DNA from: Janibacter anophelis NBRC 107843
Lineage (GTDB): Bacteria; Actinomycetota; Actinomycetes; Actinomycetales; Dermatophilaceae
Assembly (NCBI RefSeq): GCF_001570945.1
Contig: NZ_BCSQ01000037.1
Coordinates: forward strand, 1 to 35,248
Direction of reading: 5' to 3'
DNA: 35,248 nt
Part shown: piece after piece, positions 35,221 to 35,248 of the stretch
Numbering within the stretch: the stretch's first letter is position 1
Layout: each line of letters begins with the position of its first letter
Program-made: the position numbers and the translations under genes
The notes under the pieces: generated by a model
The model's database searches: none
What the model was told of the DNA's origin: nothing
The model's input: the letters and a program-made list of their open reading frames with translations, nothing else

Positions 35221-35248
35221 GGCCCGGGCCCCGCGTGGGGCCCGGGCC
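35221..35248 (+). terminator. 12-bp stem-loop after secA
   Basis: GGCCCGGGCCCC pairs perfectly with GGGGCCCGGGCC around the loop GCGT. It begins 17 bases after the secA stop and reaches the window edge, so any following T-run is out of view. Confidence 0.75.

Overview
The window is a very GC-rich (about 70% by eye) actinobacterial chromosome segment with tightly packed genes and no mobile elements, rRNA, tRNA or CRISPR. WhiB, MtrA-MtrB-LpqB, mycothione reductase, a TIGR03089 protein and an FbiA/CofD homologue place it in the Actinomycetia. I infer a Micrococcales organism, perhaps Intrasporangiaceae-like, from overall gene style; this is not proven. From memory, the backbone follows the Mycobacterium tuberculosis order fbiA-whiB2-(DUF3499)-manB-SIS protein-sahH-mtrA-mtrB-lpqB-comF-hpf-secA1, with local insertions.

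Region by region: (1) 1-7250: the tail of a peptidoglycan-binding protein, a TIGR03089 protein, then a surface-polysaccharide set (GT-C-like membrane protein, GT4 glycosyltransferase with a methyltransferase-like tail, flippase-like membrane protein, SAM methyltransferase). (2) 7270-10130: an aminoglycoside-phosphotransferase-fold protein divergent from an AlkA-like DNA glycosylase, three 42-bp tandem palindromic repeats, and a divergent CofD. (3) 10130-20281: whiB, a large GT2/membrane protein with a DUF5719 partner, a degenerate zincin-like protein, DUF3499, and an apparent operon of phosphomannomutase, Trm112-like protein, SIS protein and mycothione reductase. (4) 20334-23908: DUF808 protein, S-adenosylhomocysteine hydrolase behind a structured leader, and a paired SMR exporter operon under what I read as a guanidine-III riboswitch. 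(5) 23985-35248: mtrAB-lpqB, comF, a structured leader plus long-form hpf, a YcaQ-type DNA glycosylase, a double GNAT protein and secA, closed by a 12-bp hairpin.

The genes cover envelope building (mannose activation, glycosyl transfer, MtrAB-LpqB signalling, SecA export), redox and methyl-cycle upkeep (mycothiol, SAH), DNA repair and ribosome hibernation.

The strongest non-gene signals are the 42-bp palindromic array at 9092-9217, the guanidine-III riboswitch at 23823-23876, a repeated TANNNT-(6-8 nt)-start geometry implying leaderless transcripts, two short leaderless upstream ORFs that overlap the start of the main gene by ATGA, and structured leaders before ahcY and hpf.
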